Assembly: GCA_032158295.1 (NCBI GenBank)
Contig: CM063244.1
Location: 24,033,930-24,097,929, forward strand
Direction: 5' to 3'
Source: Pycnopodia helianthoides
Taxonomy: Eukaryota; Echinodermata; Asteroidea; Forcipulatida; Asteriidae
DNA length: 64,000 bases
The position numbers and the translations under genes are program-made. Under the pieces are notes generated by a model that had not been told where the DNA came from, searched no databases, and saw nothing but the letters and a program-made list of their open reading frames with translations. Shown piece after piece: positions 1 to 14,000 of the stretch. Numbering within the stretch: position 1 is the first letter of the stretch; the number at the start of each line of letters is the position of its first letter.

Positions 1-1085
1 AAATTGCCACTTTAATAATTGGTTTAGAGCCAAAATTGCCACTTTAATCATTGGTTTAGAGCCAAAATTGCCACTTTAATCATTGCTTTAGAGCCAAAAT
101 TGCCACTTTAATCTTTAGTTTAGAGCCAAAATTGCCACTTTAATCATTGCTTTAGAGCCAAAATTGCAACTATAAAAAAAAAACAGTTTCAAAAAAGTGC
201 ACCTGAAAGGTGTCAGTTGAGACCCATGGTGTACGTGACGTGTCCTAAGGCACAGTGTGAACTTCAAGATGGTTGAAAAAAGTGCAACCAATGTCAGTTT
301 TCTAGCCTATTTTTTTTAAGTATCTATACTTCCCTAAATATTGCTTATATCCTGGGTCAAGTTACATACAAGGCATCACTACTGCCTACTGCATTGGTTT
401 AGAGCCAAAATTGCCACTTTAATAATTGGTTTAGAGCCAAAATTGCCACTTTAATAATTGGTTTAGAGCCAAAATTGCCACTTTAATCATTGGTTTAGAG
501 CCAAAATTGCCACTTTAATCATTGCTTTAGAGCCAAAATTGCCACTTTAATCTTTAGTTTAGAGCCAAAATTGCCACTTTAATCATTGCTTTAGAGCCAA
601 AATTGCAACTATAAAAAAAAAACAGTTTCAAAAAAGTGCACCTGAAAGGTGTCAGTTGAGACCCATGGTGTACGTGACGTGTCCTAAGGCACAGTGTGAA
701 CTTCAAGATGGTTGAAAAAAGTGCAACCAATGTCAGTTTTTAGCCTATTTTTTTTAAGTATCTATACTTCCCTAAATATTGCTTATATCCTGGGTCAAGT
801 TACATACAAGGCATCACTACTGCCTACTGCATTGGTTTAGAGCCAAAATTGCCACTTTAATAATTGGTTTAGAGCCAAAATTGCCACTTTAATAATTGGT
901 TTAGAGCCAAAATTGCCACTTTAATCATTGGTTTAGAGCCAAAATTGCCACTGTAATCATTGCTTTAGAGCCAAAATTGCCACTTTAATCTTTGGTTTAG
1001 AGCCAAAATTGCCACTTTAATCATTGCTTTAGAGCCAAAATTGCAACTATAAAAAAAAAAACAGTTTCAAAAAAGTGCACCTGAA
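1..1085. repeat. 32-bp satellite in a 438-bp higher-order repeat
   Basis: A unit of about 32 bp containing GTTTAGAGCCAAAATTGCCA is repeated five to seven times per block. Each block is followed by a non-repetitive tail (poly-A, a segment with GTGTACGTGACGTGTCC, and the link GCATCACTACTGCCTACTGC). Equivalent points at 391 and 829 give a higher-order period of 438 bp. The first block is cut by the window start and the third diverges after about 1085. The last unit of each block changes GCCACT to GCAACT. It lies just downstream of the helicase gene's 3' end. No coding potential is seen. Confidence 0.92.
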
Positions 1086-1333
1086 AGGTTGACAACCAAT
1101 GTCAGTTGAGACCCATGGTGTACGTGACGTGTCCTAAGGCACAGTGTGAACTTCAAGATGGTTGCACTGTACGAGTTCAGACCAGAGAGAGTATCTTTCT
1201 ATACCTCACTCCGCCACTCTGGATCTTGTTGCTCTGCAATCCCACTAACTCTCATCCCAACTACAGCTTGCTTATCAGCTACAAATGAAAGACATGGATT
1301 ATAGGACTTGTGATTATCAGATAAAAAACAATC

Positions 1334-1374
1334 GGGGAAAGGGAGGGGGAGGGAGGGGAGGGAGGGGAGGGGGG
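1334..1374 (+). repeat. G-rich tract, possible G-quadruplex
   Basis: A run of about 40 bases is almost pure G with single A interruptions, giving well over four runs of three or more G on the plus strand. This composition fits the G-quadruplex pattern. It lies about 660 bp beyond the helicase stop codon. Any function is inference. Confidence 0.7.
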
Positions 1375-1467
1375 ATTTGAAAACTAGTTTGGTAGAAAGT
1401 CAATACTTCAACAAATCACCCTGAAGAAATATACATGTATTTCCGAAGTTGTCAATTTCTGGAAACT

Positions 1468-1640
1468 TATATAATAATAGTAATAATCATAATAATCAGT
1501 TGATAAATAGCGCTTTATCTAAGGGCGTCTCAAAGTGTTCCAAGTTTTTGAATTATGAGACCCATTTATAAAGCACTTGTAAGGGTTTACAGGGCGATGC
1601 AATGCAATCTGCTGCCAGCTATGCCAATGAGCGGCAGGGC
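1468..1640 (-). repeat. SINE remnant (tail and body fragment)
   Basis: An ATAATAATAG-type trinucleotide tail is followed by AGCGCTTTAT and then a segment resembling the SINE at 6713-7118 (TTTATAAAGCAC, GTTTACAGGGCGATGCAATGC). Tail on the left and body on the right imply minus orientation. It is partial and diverged, so the limits are approximate. Confidence 0.45.
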
Positions 1641-1910
1641 AAACCCTGGGCATTTACTCTGTCAATTTTGCACAAAACACTCAGATCTCAGACAAACATT
1701 CCACCACTCACGTGATCACCGCATCAGCACGCAAGACCAAGTATAGTAAAGTCACTGTCTGTACACGCGAGTAAACATAAAGCTTAAGACATACACACAC
1801 GCGTACATTAGTGAAATTTGACTAATTCAAATCTGAGATCTTCTATTTTAAGCATTAGTGCTGAGTGCTATTTAAATACAAAAAGTTACAACACGTGTTT
1901 AACAATCTGT

Positions 1911-1916
1911 TTTATT
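1911..1916 (-). terminator. Candidate poly(A) signal of the MOV10-like helicase gene
   Basis: AATAAA on the minus strand, about 120 bases past the stop codon at 2035. It is the first canonical hexamer I noticed downstream of the gene. The cleavage site cannot be placed without transcript data. Confidence 0.4.
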
Positions 1917-2034
1917 TTTTATAGGTGAAATGTTACACTCTGTTGCCTTTACTTTCATATAGACTTCTGAACAGTATAGGTCGTTTTGAGGTTTTGTGTG
2001 GTTTTTGCGTAACTCAACACTCAAAAGTTTGGAC

Positions 2035-5000
2035 TTAAAGATTGCTGTGCCTGTTACAACGATATAAAGTAATTGTTATTTGAGCCCTGCAGTACCAAAG
2101 TAAGACAACTTCTGGAATAGGATTCTGAAGGATTTTGGACTCAATGTTAGGGTAGATTTCCTTACGTAATGCCTCAATTTTGGCTTGATCAAGCTGCCGT
2201 ATACTATTCTCCAGTTCGTCTTCTTCCTCTTCAAAGTTACATCCTTTATTAGCATTGTTCTCAATGCAATACTGAAGAAACCTGGAAGAAAAAGTGCACA
2301 TTAACATTGTTCTGAAGAAACGTCAATGAAAAAAGTATACATCATGAAAATCCGATTTAATAAACCTGTCAAAGCTTGGCATACTAGGTGGCAGCAGACT
2401 TACCAGGTAAGTTTCCTTTCTTTACCCAGTTCTCAGAAGTACGCAAGCTCAGAACTACGTTGGGATCTCAGATATGTGTGCAGAACAATAAATAGTAAGT
2501 CACCCATTGTTGCTGTTACATGTACATGAATTTATAATACAAATGAGTCAACTCACATGCTCCAGTTTTGATCCCTGTTCAGCATGTACGGGTTACCAAC
2601 CAAAACCAACAATGCCTTGGCTCGTGTGACAGCAACATTCAGTCTCTGTTGAGGGAACAACATAAGGAATTTCAAACGATAGGTCACCATTGGAAGAATG
2701 CGTTTTCAATTCATTCAGTTTCATCTCGAAATTAATTCTAAAAGCTATAAATTTACAGGTTGGCATCTGTTCACTTTTCGTGTTTGTATTTAGCCATACA
2801 CTCTTGTTCTACTAATTCAATCTTTCTGGTAATGAAACCAAAATCTCAAAAGGAAACTGTAGCTTGTAGGCCTGAGGATACCTGCACAGAGAAGACTTTG
2901 AAGAAGTTTTCCGTTTTAGGTGTGGGAGGAAACACCAAGAGCACGTAATGTGAAAGGGTCATAAAAATCCAATCCGCATGCAAGGCACCAGTCCGAGACG
3001 GGAACTAAAAGGTTAACTGAGGTCGAAGGCTGGGAAAGAAACCACTTGGCCAATCTGAACCCTATTGAACTTGACCCCAATAAGGAAAATAAAAGTCTCA
3101 AGGGGAAGGTTTACAAATGATGGTAAAGGTATCATGGGAAGGAATGACATCGTCTTATGTTTGATAACTTGAGGATGTACATCATTGGTAATTTCAAAAG
3201 CTCTTCATTGGTAAAACATCACCTAAAATGATAAACAGAGAGGCCTGCTCAAAACATTGAGTAAAACCACTGTTCTTTCAAACATGGAGACTGCCAACAT
3301 TAGGGCTAGTTAGCTCAGTTGGTCGAGCGCTGGCATGTAAGTCCTGAGGTCGCCGGGGTCCAAGTTCTCCTCTAGTCAATTCTGACTTCTGACTAGCATC
3401 CCCGAACAAATAATGACAAAATAGGGAAACTGCCAACATTAGGGCTATGATAGCTCAGTTGGTTCAGTGCCGGCACGTTAATCCGAAGGTCGCAGATTCA
3501 AGTCCTGCTTTAGTCAACTTTTGTTTGTTCAACCGAAAATTATTTAAAGTTAACCCAGTCAGTTTCCCTTGTGGTTTATTTCTCACAAAAGAGATTTTAT
3601 ACATAGCGTTCGCACAAACCTCCATGGTATCAACTAAAATCTTTTGCCGAACTGTAGCTGCCAAAAATGAGAATTTGAGCAACTGGCACACTGTCAAATA
3701 GTTGAGAACTAAACAAATTATATTATGGGAGCTACCATGTAATAGTCTCTTTTTAAAATAATAAGTGGTTCTTAGAAGACCTAGAGGTGAGATTAAGTTT
3801 CAATGTTTTGTCTTCCAAACAGAGCACGGTGTTTACAAATGTTGATACTTATCTCACCTCTGGTTCTTTTCAGAACCAACACTTGTTTCAAGAAGAGACT
3901 ATTACATTGCTGTCTCAAATAAACTAGTTTATTTAAAGGTAGGGTCATACATTTTTTTTTTCACTGCAATGCTGATTTTTGGGCCAAATTATCAAGATAG
4001 ATACAATAAAAGTCACCTTCGAAAGTTTTAGCTAAATACAGTGCCTTCTCGTTGAGAAAACAGCAAAAAAAAGGTCATGCTTTTTTTATCAAGAACCTCA
4101 AGTCTATCTAGTTTAGCGACAGCGGGTACCAACCGCATCTCTGGCTACAGCATTCATAAGCGGACACCACAGCAATCTTTGGAGATTAAGATTCTTTGAC
4201 ATACTTTTATTGATTTCTAATCGACGGGGGCATTTCAGACGAAAAATTTCTGCAGAATGCTTACTACCATTACCATCTTTATAACAAGGAGACTTTCGGA
4301 TAAAAAATAAATAAAAAATAAATTGATATTCCTCTTAAAACAGTCTAGGTTGTAGGATGGAGGGAAACATACACCAGGCAAGGAGTTCCAAAGAGATGCA
4401 GTACGAGTGGAATAAAGCTGTTGGAATGGCTCTTTGTTCACATCTGGGCAAAGCGCGAGGGTATGGGCCAGAACAAGTAGAAAGCCTGGTTTCACGCTCA
4501 ACTCTTTTTAAAACTCAACTACGGAAACGTTTGGGACGAACCTTGGGATTCTTGACGAAGCCAAGGTGAAAGTCAATGTCCATCTGGATGTTCTCTGGGT
4601 TAGTGCTGCGTACCGTGGAGACGATGATGACCAATCTCTCCTGACCTTGAAACTCCTCAACTGACCCCACCTTGATGTTACCATGGTGACGCTTCTTCAA
4701 GACCTCCTTGATTTTTTGCACCTGTCATTTTTTGTTTAGTAAGACAATAAATTTCTTGCCACAAAATGATACATAAAAAATACTCACCTGTGAAAATAAA
4801 AAATAGAAATGTAACAGCATGCTCTACTGACCGTAAAACATTTTTTTTCTCTCTATTGTTTAATCTTCTACATTGATGCAGCCTTCCAAGTAAACGAGAT
4901 TTGTTCCAATTTGAAGTAAAGTAAAATGAAATTAAATAAAGTTTTATAAAAACAAAACTTAAACGAATATGAACACAACTTGAGAATTTGATTAGGTACC

Positions 5001-8000
5001 TTTTCTTTTTGGGGAAGAGTTAAATCATCCCAATCCTCTCAAATCAAAATCATTTATTAAAAAGTAACATCAAATTATGGGGGCTTTTAATTTTTGTTTT
5101 CTGTACAGCTTAGTACAATGAAATCTTATTTTTTACAATTTGCCTCCTCACAACTGTTTTTGTATGTATTTTTACTCTGATTTCCTCAAGTTTAGTGCAT
5201 TTTGTTCAGTTATTTTTCTTGACTCTCATTTGATGAAGTTTTCAAATATATCGATTATTATATTATCCGATTATATCAATTGTTATCCAACTTTATGGCT
5301 TGCGACTCTTTGAACAATTTTCTATTACTATTTTAGTAGTTGTTTAAGTTGAACAAGTTGAAAAAGCCTCTCCCACAAAACTAGCATGTTGAAAAACCGC
5401 AAAAATACAGGTGATAAGTAACAAACCTACAAACAGTCTAATAGTACTTCGCAATAATGATGTAACTCAAAGTACCCAGCTGTCAGATAAACATTCTATC
5501 GCTCACGCGATCACCTTATCGGCATCGGACTGCTGTAGTACTTTAAAAGGAAACAAAACAAAAAAACTGTAATGGCATAATGGCCAAAAGAAATTAAAAT
5601 TAACAGTTCAAAAATTTCTGGTTCAAATTAAAGCATAGGATCCTACTTACTAGAGATGTTTTGCACAAAATTTGCATGATTCTCGATTTGAAATGTCCTG
5701 TGTGTGAAACTGAACCAGAATCTCACCGACACCTGTTCGCATACTGCATCCACACATTGCCTGGGTCTTTGTAGAATACCTTATAAGAAATTACACTGGT
5801 AATAAATGTTTTCATCTAAGTGACCCAAATCAAATTCTTGGATATGACCTAAAACCGGTCCAAGGTGTTTTAATAGTCAAGGTGCTTCGGCAGATTTGGA
5901 ACGTCAGGTGCAAATATTTTTTCAAAGCTACAAAAGTCCCTCTGATATCGATATTATTTTGCAGGTCAAACGTACTCTCAAGCACTTTCTCACTTTAGAA
6001 AAGGAAAGAATGAGCAAATAGAGAGAACAGTAAAAAATGAGTCTAGTACAGTCAATGCAAGTAAGTAAACATCAATCTTGGACATGTACGCGCGCTTACC
6101 TTAGATTCTCCTGAAGACGAGCAGAGTATACTGTTCGAAACGTCGAGACCAAACCGGCTCTTCTCAGAGCCAACACTCAAACAAAAGAGATTTACACATG
6201 GTTGTACCCGCAAGTTTACTATTATTTATTTATAGTTTTCCCTATTTGTCCACACCATGCAAAGCTTCAAACAATATTTGTCAATCTTGGACATGCACGC
6301 GCGCTTACCTTAGTGAAATGTTTGTCTGACATACGAGCATTTCGAGCAAAAGTGACATCATTAATGAGGAGTGCTATTGACTTAACCTTCAATGCTGTAA
6401 AATATTTTCCCATGCCTGGCTACGGGACAAACTCAGTGACAATATATACCTGGCGACGGTAAGGAGAGATGATCCCAATGTCAGACTCTTTGATTTTTTT
6501 CCCTCCTCTCTTGGCCAGTAGGTCCCTAACATACTCCACGACAATTTCAATCTCCTTCCTGTTGAAGAAGGAAGGGCTGTGACCCTCTCGCTCGTCTATG
6601 CCTTCCACTCCATGGAATATGAGGGGAAATTTCTAAAGAACACGAGAAACAAAAATACCATAAAACTAAACAATTAATAAAACTAAACTTGTCAAAAGGG
6701 TATAATCACAATTAATAATAATAAATAATAACTGTATTTATAACGCGCCAAATTGCCAAAGGATACAAGGCGCTGATATTTTTTCCTGCTAGGTATACGG
6801 AGCTGCGTTTTTGAAGTATGAGGCCTATTCATTTATAGCACCATGTAATGGTTTACAAGGTGCTGTGGCGCAATATGCTGCCGAACAAACCAGGAACACC
6901 GGGGCGAACCCCTTCTCTTTACGATAAGTGTACTGGATTTTTTTAAGAGCATTACACAACACACGACGGGACCAACGGCTTTACGTCCCATCCGAAGGAC
7001 GCAGCAATAATGGTTTAAGTGTCTTGCTAAAGGACACAAGTGTCACAACCGGGATTCTGCTGATCAGAAACACCAGAGCTTGAGTCCGGTGTTCTTATCC
7101 GCTCGGCCACGACACGCCACAATTGTCATTTTTAAATAAAAAACACGACGCTGGTCAATATTTTCAGGCTGACCCGATTATTCGGGACAGCCTAGAATCA
7201 AGGGACGATTTCAAAAAAAGCACTAAGACTCATCTTAAGATGAGTTGTCAATAGTTGTCAATATTACCATAGTGATTTGTTTTGTGACATCACACTTTGC
7301 AGTGATTCACGGTTGAGATAAATATTGGCTGTACAATATTGACGCAGGAGATCGATGCAATGTAACCGCATTGCCTACAACACAGACTGACTGGGTTATA
7401 CAGCCTACAGCCTCACCTTATTGGGCAATTTTTCCCAACCGCACAATGACTGCATCTCCAACTCATCAGCATGTACCTCAAGTTCATTATCATAGAACAT
7501 CTGATTGGGCAGCTTGAGGATGTCTTTGTGGGATCGATAGTTACGCAGAAGCTTGGTCAAGACGTGGTTGTCGTAGTGCGGCTCTTCTTTATGGCGTTTG
7601 TATATTTTAGATCTGGTCATGTGACGCTCCAAAAGTGATAGCTCTATAGATATAGGTTTGGAAACAGATAATTCAGTTACATTTTACAAAAAAAGTAGCA
7701 AAACAGAAAGTTCCCCCAAAAGTTTAAGAAGAACACTTCTTGGACATGTTGACAAAATGGCAAAAGTTATTTGACTTCTGGTCAAAGCTGGCTTCAATAG
7801 CCATACAAAAATTTAAGGCAAATCTATTAGCTGGCTACCGGATTTCGAACACAGGGCAAACCAGCTAAAAACAGACACACACACACAAATTGTGTTTTGG
7901 TATACAAAAATGCCTCACAAGCCAGTCTGTTTCTTGACAAGTTTGGAGTTGATACACCAAGTTCTTCTTGAGCTATCGCTCGCTCGGACAAAGCTTATTT

Positions 8001-11000
8001 TGTTTTAGCCATAACAACCCTGACATTTGGTCTCGGGGGTCCACAAACAACAGGCTTATAAGGGATCTCAAGACCAATACACACATCAAATTTGGAGATG
8101 ATATGCAAAGTCCTTCTTGAGTTATCACTCAAACAACGTTTCTTTTGTTTTAGCTATTATGACCTTGACTTTGGAGGGGGGGGAGGTCCAAAAACAACAG
8201 GCTTCTAGAGGATACTAAGACCAATACACACACCAAGTTTGGTATTGATATGCCCAGCCCCCGAGTTATCCAAATGATTACACGCACACACACCGTGTGT
8301 AAACACCTGCAATCGGGGACCTCCATTGTCCCTCTTTTGTTTGTACATTAACTTTTTGGCAACAGCTCTCATTGGTTTTGTACACGTTTTCCAACTGGGG
8401 ACCTTTCCCAAAACGGGGACCCTACTGTCCTCTGTTGTTATAGGTCCCCGGTTTGAATGTATTTACCTACCCACAGCAGTTATGGGGTCCTTCCATTGTT
8501 TTTCTATTATTCCCTTTTATGGAGAAATTCTCCGTGGGGTACCACAAGAACAAAGAAAACCTTGTGGGGAAGCATTGTTTTATTATGTAAAGTATCCTGC
8601 AAGTTGGCTTAGAAGGACCCTGTAACTGCCGTAAGGGTGTGGCTTTCCCTTCTGTGGTTTCATCAAACAAAGGGCATAACAATATTACATGTACAAAAGG
8701 ATTACATCGCACATTTTGACATAAATTGATGTACTATTTCCTTATCGTTTGAAAACAAATTGACAGTTCTGTATGGTGGGATGTCAGCTTTATTTGGGTT
8801 GCAGAGTGTTAATGATTAAGTGAACGGTCTCCAAAACAGTTTTATTTAAAACTAGTTTACTTTAAATGCAGTTTCCTTGAGAAATTAAACTGTGGCTGTC
8901 AGGGAAGATTTTGGGAGAAGATCCCTTGCACTTTGAACTATCTCACCTAATCCATGCTCAATTGCTAACGATGATCTGATGATGGGGCCGAGCTGCTTGG
9001 GGTCACCGGCTAGAACCACTTGACCTCCTTTGGTGTTCTCTGAACTCAGGAGATTAGACAGGGCTATGATGGCTTCTGGTTCCATCGCATGACCAGCCTC
9101 ATCAATGAAGACATGAGTGAAATGATCCTCCGGGAAATCCGCGCTGCAAGTCTTTTTTGGAGGAGGACAAAAACATCAAATATATTTATCATAAATATAA
9201 GTTAAATTAAATTACTTTCATATGGCAAAAAGGTAAAACTTTTATGCAACAAACACAATTCAGTTTGTTTAACTTTTGGACTGTCTTTGGTGGACTTCCA
9301 TAAAATTTCCTTTTATAATTTTTGTGAAGTACTAATAAAACATGCTTTCAAAACAAATTTGGAAAAAAAAAATTGAGTAAAGTCACAGAAACTAAAAACC
9401 AGTCTGCTGATGCAAGCATGCATTTGACAGCAGAATTTTGATTGTCAATTCCATGACAAAGTTTACAGACCATACACAAAAAACAACAAACGAACTAACA
9501 GACTGAATTATATTCCATTATTTGTATGAAAACCGATTGTAGGTTTCTTGTCATTTGCAAAGAACTTTGGCTCCGCATGGAAATATGTTCATCAATAATT
9601 ATTTTCCAAAATTGTTTTTAGTAAAAATGTATTTCAAAAATCTGCTGGCTTTAACTATTTTCAGTCATATCTATTTTTTCCTGAAAAAATAAATCTCTAC
9701 ATAAACAACCATGCCACCATCTAGTGTGTGTAGTGTCATTTGCTGGGGGGAAAAAATGAGAAAAATTAGCATGCATTTCGACAAAGTTGAAAAATAGCAA
9801 ACAATGAATGATGAAAGTTTCTCTGAACTTTTAGAGATAGGTAGACGATAAACTAATGCTAACTTTTTACTGTAACTTACCGTCCAGCAGTGCAGAGCGT
9901 TGTGACAATCACACGCTTCTTCATGATGTCTTCTTTGGAGGAGAAGTAGGTCTCTCCTGTCATCTTGTCATAGTTGCAGCATTCTTTTTCCTACAGTCAT
10001 TGTAAAGATAGGGTTCGCAGTAACTTATTTAAACCAATATTTTACTCCATCCATCTGCTTCAAGACCAACTGCAAATGTATCTCCTTCCAAACGGTTGAC
10101 GACCCTTAAGTGGTCTTGATTTTCACAATACTATAAGATTTTGCTTCTTACAATTAAGATTGAGGTCGCGGCCAAGCGTTCTTGTGCACTGCACTCAAGT
10201 TCTGGGGGTCTGGTGTTGTTAGAATGTGGGTTCGGGTACCAGTCATGGCACTTGGGACCTTCAGCAAGACACTTTCGGACAGGACAGAAAGTCGTTGGTC
10301 CCGTGTGTTGTACAATGCTTGTAAAAGAACTCAATACAGTTATCGCTAAGAGAAGGGGTTTGCCCCGGTGTTCCTGACACGATTGGCTGCAGATTCCACC
10401 ACATCACCTTGTAAACCCTTACAAGTTGCTACATACATGGCTCTCCTAACTCAAATAGCACTTCATACCTATTGAAAAAAATAATGAACACTTTGATACA
10501 CACGTCAGATGTGATAAAGGGCTTTATAAGAACTGCATCTTTCAGTCTCATCTCAATTACCTTCAGTGTCTCATCCACTGTCTTCCAGTCTCTACTTGGT
10601 GCATTCATTCTGAGGAGGTAGGTCTTATCTATTGGTGTTCCTCCACCGCTGAGCAGACGTTTTGCAATCAGATCTGTGGCACTATTGGAAGGAGCACAGG
10701 CAAGGATGTGACTCTCGGGCAAAGCTTTGTATACCTGCAACAAGATAATCATGCAGGACAGCACATTTTATCATTCAGTGATCAAATGCCTTATTCTTAG
10801 CTTCAGTGGTTGCTAAATTGTGTTTCTTCTTACCTAGTGGAAGATGCATGGTTTCTGTTGTGGACGTTACTACCCAGGGAAATGGCTTTTTGATTCATAC
10901 CTGTGTTCTGTACAATGGTTGCTCAAGGTGCAGAAACTAGAACACTGTAATTTTTATTGCCTACTTGTGACAAACAGAGGATCCTGTTTATTCAGATAAC

Positions 11001-14000
11001 AGCCAAATAAAACCTTTAGTTGAGTAAACTGTTGACCAGTCAGAGAGCTGATCAATAAATCATTTGCATAAGCAGTTCATTCCAATAGATCGGGGTGACC
11101 TACATTGATGCTATGCACAGTTCTTATGGAGAACATTTAACACATAAAATCCACTCAACAACTTTGTGCCAAAACAAGGATTCAAGATCAAGTTCAATTG
11201 ACCAATCAGATCCTGGTAGTTTGACCAATAAGGGCTCAGTGGTAGTTTGTTCTGATTGGCTCTTTTATAGCCGATTGGAGGAATGTTTCAACTTTTATCA
11301 AATCAGCATCTTAATCTAGGTGAGAAAATTGTTCTCACTTTGCCACAGCTATTTATGGAGGTCACATATGTGAGCTCTATCATGTTTTAATCACCCGCCT
11401 CCATCCCCAACTGTTTCTGGAATTTGGGGGAAGGGAATTTTGTCAGACACAGGATCAATTTTGACGGTTACTTTTAGGTATTAAATGCATGTCACATAGG
11501 TACTTAAAATGTAGCTCCCCATACCTTGCAGAATAAATTATATAATAATGTTGGAGTGCCATGAGCGTCACTGATATTGACGGATATGAGCGCTATGTAA
11601 GAAGCCACAATTATTATTATTGTATGTACTTGTCAGGCAAGGCTTTGGCGCCCTGTATGTATAAGCGGTGGGCCTTTCTGGTTTATTGTGTAAAAAATTG
11701 TATTTTTGTGCTTTATCATTACAGGCTTTTTGAATGGATATTGAAAGAATTTCTTCATTCGATATTTTTTGTTGGCATGGTTTGCCAAAGTCTTTGTCAC
11801 ACACAGTTTACGTGTGTAGATAATTCTTTCTTGTGTAAATGTAGGCCTACGCGGCCTCAAATGGCTGGGTTTGGTTTGCTCAGCAATTTCACATTTAGTC
11901 ACGTTTCTACTTGTGTGTTTGAATGGGTCTGGTGTGCTCAACTTTTAAATGGGTCTGGTGTGCTCAACTTTCAAATGGGTCTGGTGTGCTCAACTAATGT
12001 TGTGTGTCAACATTTCCATTAGTCACGTTTCTACTTGTGTGTTTGAATGGGTCTGGTGTGCTCAACATTCAAATGGGTCTGGTGTGCTCAACTTTCAAAT
12101 GGGTCTGGTGTGCTCAACTTTCAAATGGGTCTGGTGTGCTCAACTTTCAAATGGGTCTGGTGTGCTCAACATTCAAATGGGTCTGGTTTGCTCAACTTTC
12201 AAATGGGTCTGGTGTGCTCAACATTCAATTGGGTCTGGTGTGCTCAACGATTCAAATGGGTCTGGTGTGCTCAACATTCAATTGGGTCTGGTGTGCTCAA
12301 CATTCAAATGGCGTCTGGTGTGCTCAACATTCAAATGGGTCTGGTGTGCTCAACATTCAATAGGTCTGGTGTGCTCAACTTTCAAATGGGTCTGGTGTGC
12401 TCAACATTCAATTGGGTCTGGTGTGCTCAACATTCAATTGGGTCTGGTGTGCTCAACTTTCAAATGGGTCTGGTGTGCTCAACTTTCAAAATTGGGTCTG
12501 GTGTGCTCAACATTCAATTGGGTCTGGTGTGCCAACTTTCAAATGGGTCTGGTGTGCTCAACTTTCAATTTGGGTCTGGTGTGCTCAACATTCAATGGGT
12601 CTGGGTGTGCTCAACATTCAAATAGGTCTGGTGTGCTCAACTTTCAAATGGGTCTGGTGTGCTCAACATTCAATGGGTCTGGTGTGCTCAACATTTAAAT
12701 GGTCTGGTGTGCTCAACTTTCAAATGGGTCTGGTGTGCTCAACTTTCAAATGGGTCTGGTGTGCCTCAACATTCAAATGGGTCTGGTGTGCTCAACATTC
12801 AAATGGGTCTGGTGTGCTCAACTTTCAATTGGGTCTGGTGTGCTCAACATTCAAAATGGGTCTGGTGTGCCAACATTCAAATGGGTCTGGTGTGCTCAAC
12901 TTTCAAATGGGTCTGGTGTGATCAACATTCAATTGGGTCTGGTGTGCTCAACATTCAAAATTTGGGTCTGGTGTGCTCAACATTCAAATGGGTCTGGTGT
13001 GCTCAACATTCAAATGGGTCTGGTGTGCTCAACTTTCAAATGGGTCTGGTGTGCTCAACTTTCAAATGGGTCTGGTGTCCAACTTTCAAATGGGTCTGGT
13101 GTGCTCAACATTCAATTGGGTCTGGTGTGCCCAACTTCAAATGGGTCTGGTGTGCTCAACTTCAATTGGGTCTGGTGTGCTCAACATTTAAATGGGTCTG
13201 GTGTGCTCAACTTTCAAATGGGTCTGGTGTGCTCAACATTCAAATGGGTCTGGTGTGCTCAACATTCAAATGGGTCTGGTGTGCTCAACATTCAAATGGG
13301 TCTGGTGTGCTCAACATTCAAATGGGTCTGGTGTGCCCAACATTCAAATGGGTCTGGTGTGCTCAACATTCAAATGGGTCTGGTGTGCTCAACATTCAAA
13401 TGGGTCTGGTGTGCTCAACTTTCAAATGGGTCTGGTGTGCTCAACTTTCAATTGGGTCTGGTGTGCTCAACATTCAAATGGGTCTGGTGTGCTCAACATT
13501 CAAATGGGTCTGGTGTGCTCAACTTTCAAATGGGTCTGGTGTGCTCAACATTCAAATCAATCTGGTGTGCTTAACGATCAAATGGGTCTGGTGTGCTCAA
13601 TATTCAAATCAATCTCGTGTGCTCAATGATCAAATGGGTCTGGTGTGCTCAACATTTAATTGGGTCTGGTGTGCTCAACATTCAATTGGGTCTGGTGTGC
13701 TCAACATTCAAATGGGTCTGGTGTGCTCAACATTCAATTGGGTCTGGTGTGCTCAACTTTCAAATGGGTCTGGTGTGCTCAACTTTCAAATGGGTCTGGT
13801 GTGCTCAACTTTCAATGGGTTCTGGGTTGTTGCTCAACTTTCAAATGGGTCTGGTGTGCTCAACATTCAAATGGGGTCTGGTGTGCTCAACATTCAATTC
13901 GGTCTGGTGTGCTCAACTTTCAAATGGGTCTGGTGTGCTCAACTTTCAAATGGGTCTGGTGTGCTCAATTTTCAAATGGGTCTGGTGTGCTCAACTTTCA

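Larger units (their letters stand above)
2557..7643 (-). other. Helicase exons 15-18: second RecA-like domain
   Basis: Exon 7643-7417 encodes [10 protein letters not shown] and the arginine motif [12 protein letters not shown]. Exon 6632-6450 encodes [19 protein letters not shown] and ISPYRRQ. Exon 4721-4542 encodes [20 protein letters not shown] and LGFVKNPK. Exon 2645-2557 encodes motif VI as [18 protein letters not shown]. Order and spacing match MOV10. Exon 2281-2035 then adds an acidic C-terminal tail ([11 protein letters not shown]) unlike the human C terminus. Confidence 0.93.

Noticed and set aside
3303..3376. Functional tRNA gene
   Set aside because: A and B boxes are present but the arms are degraded and there are tandem and dispersed copies with a shared non-tRNA body, so a SINE is the better call.
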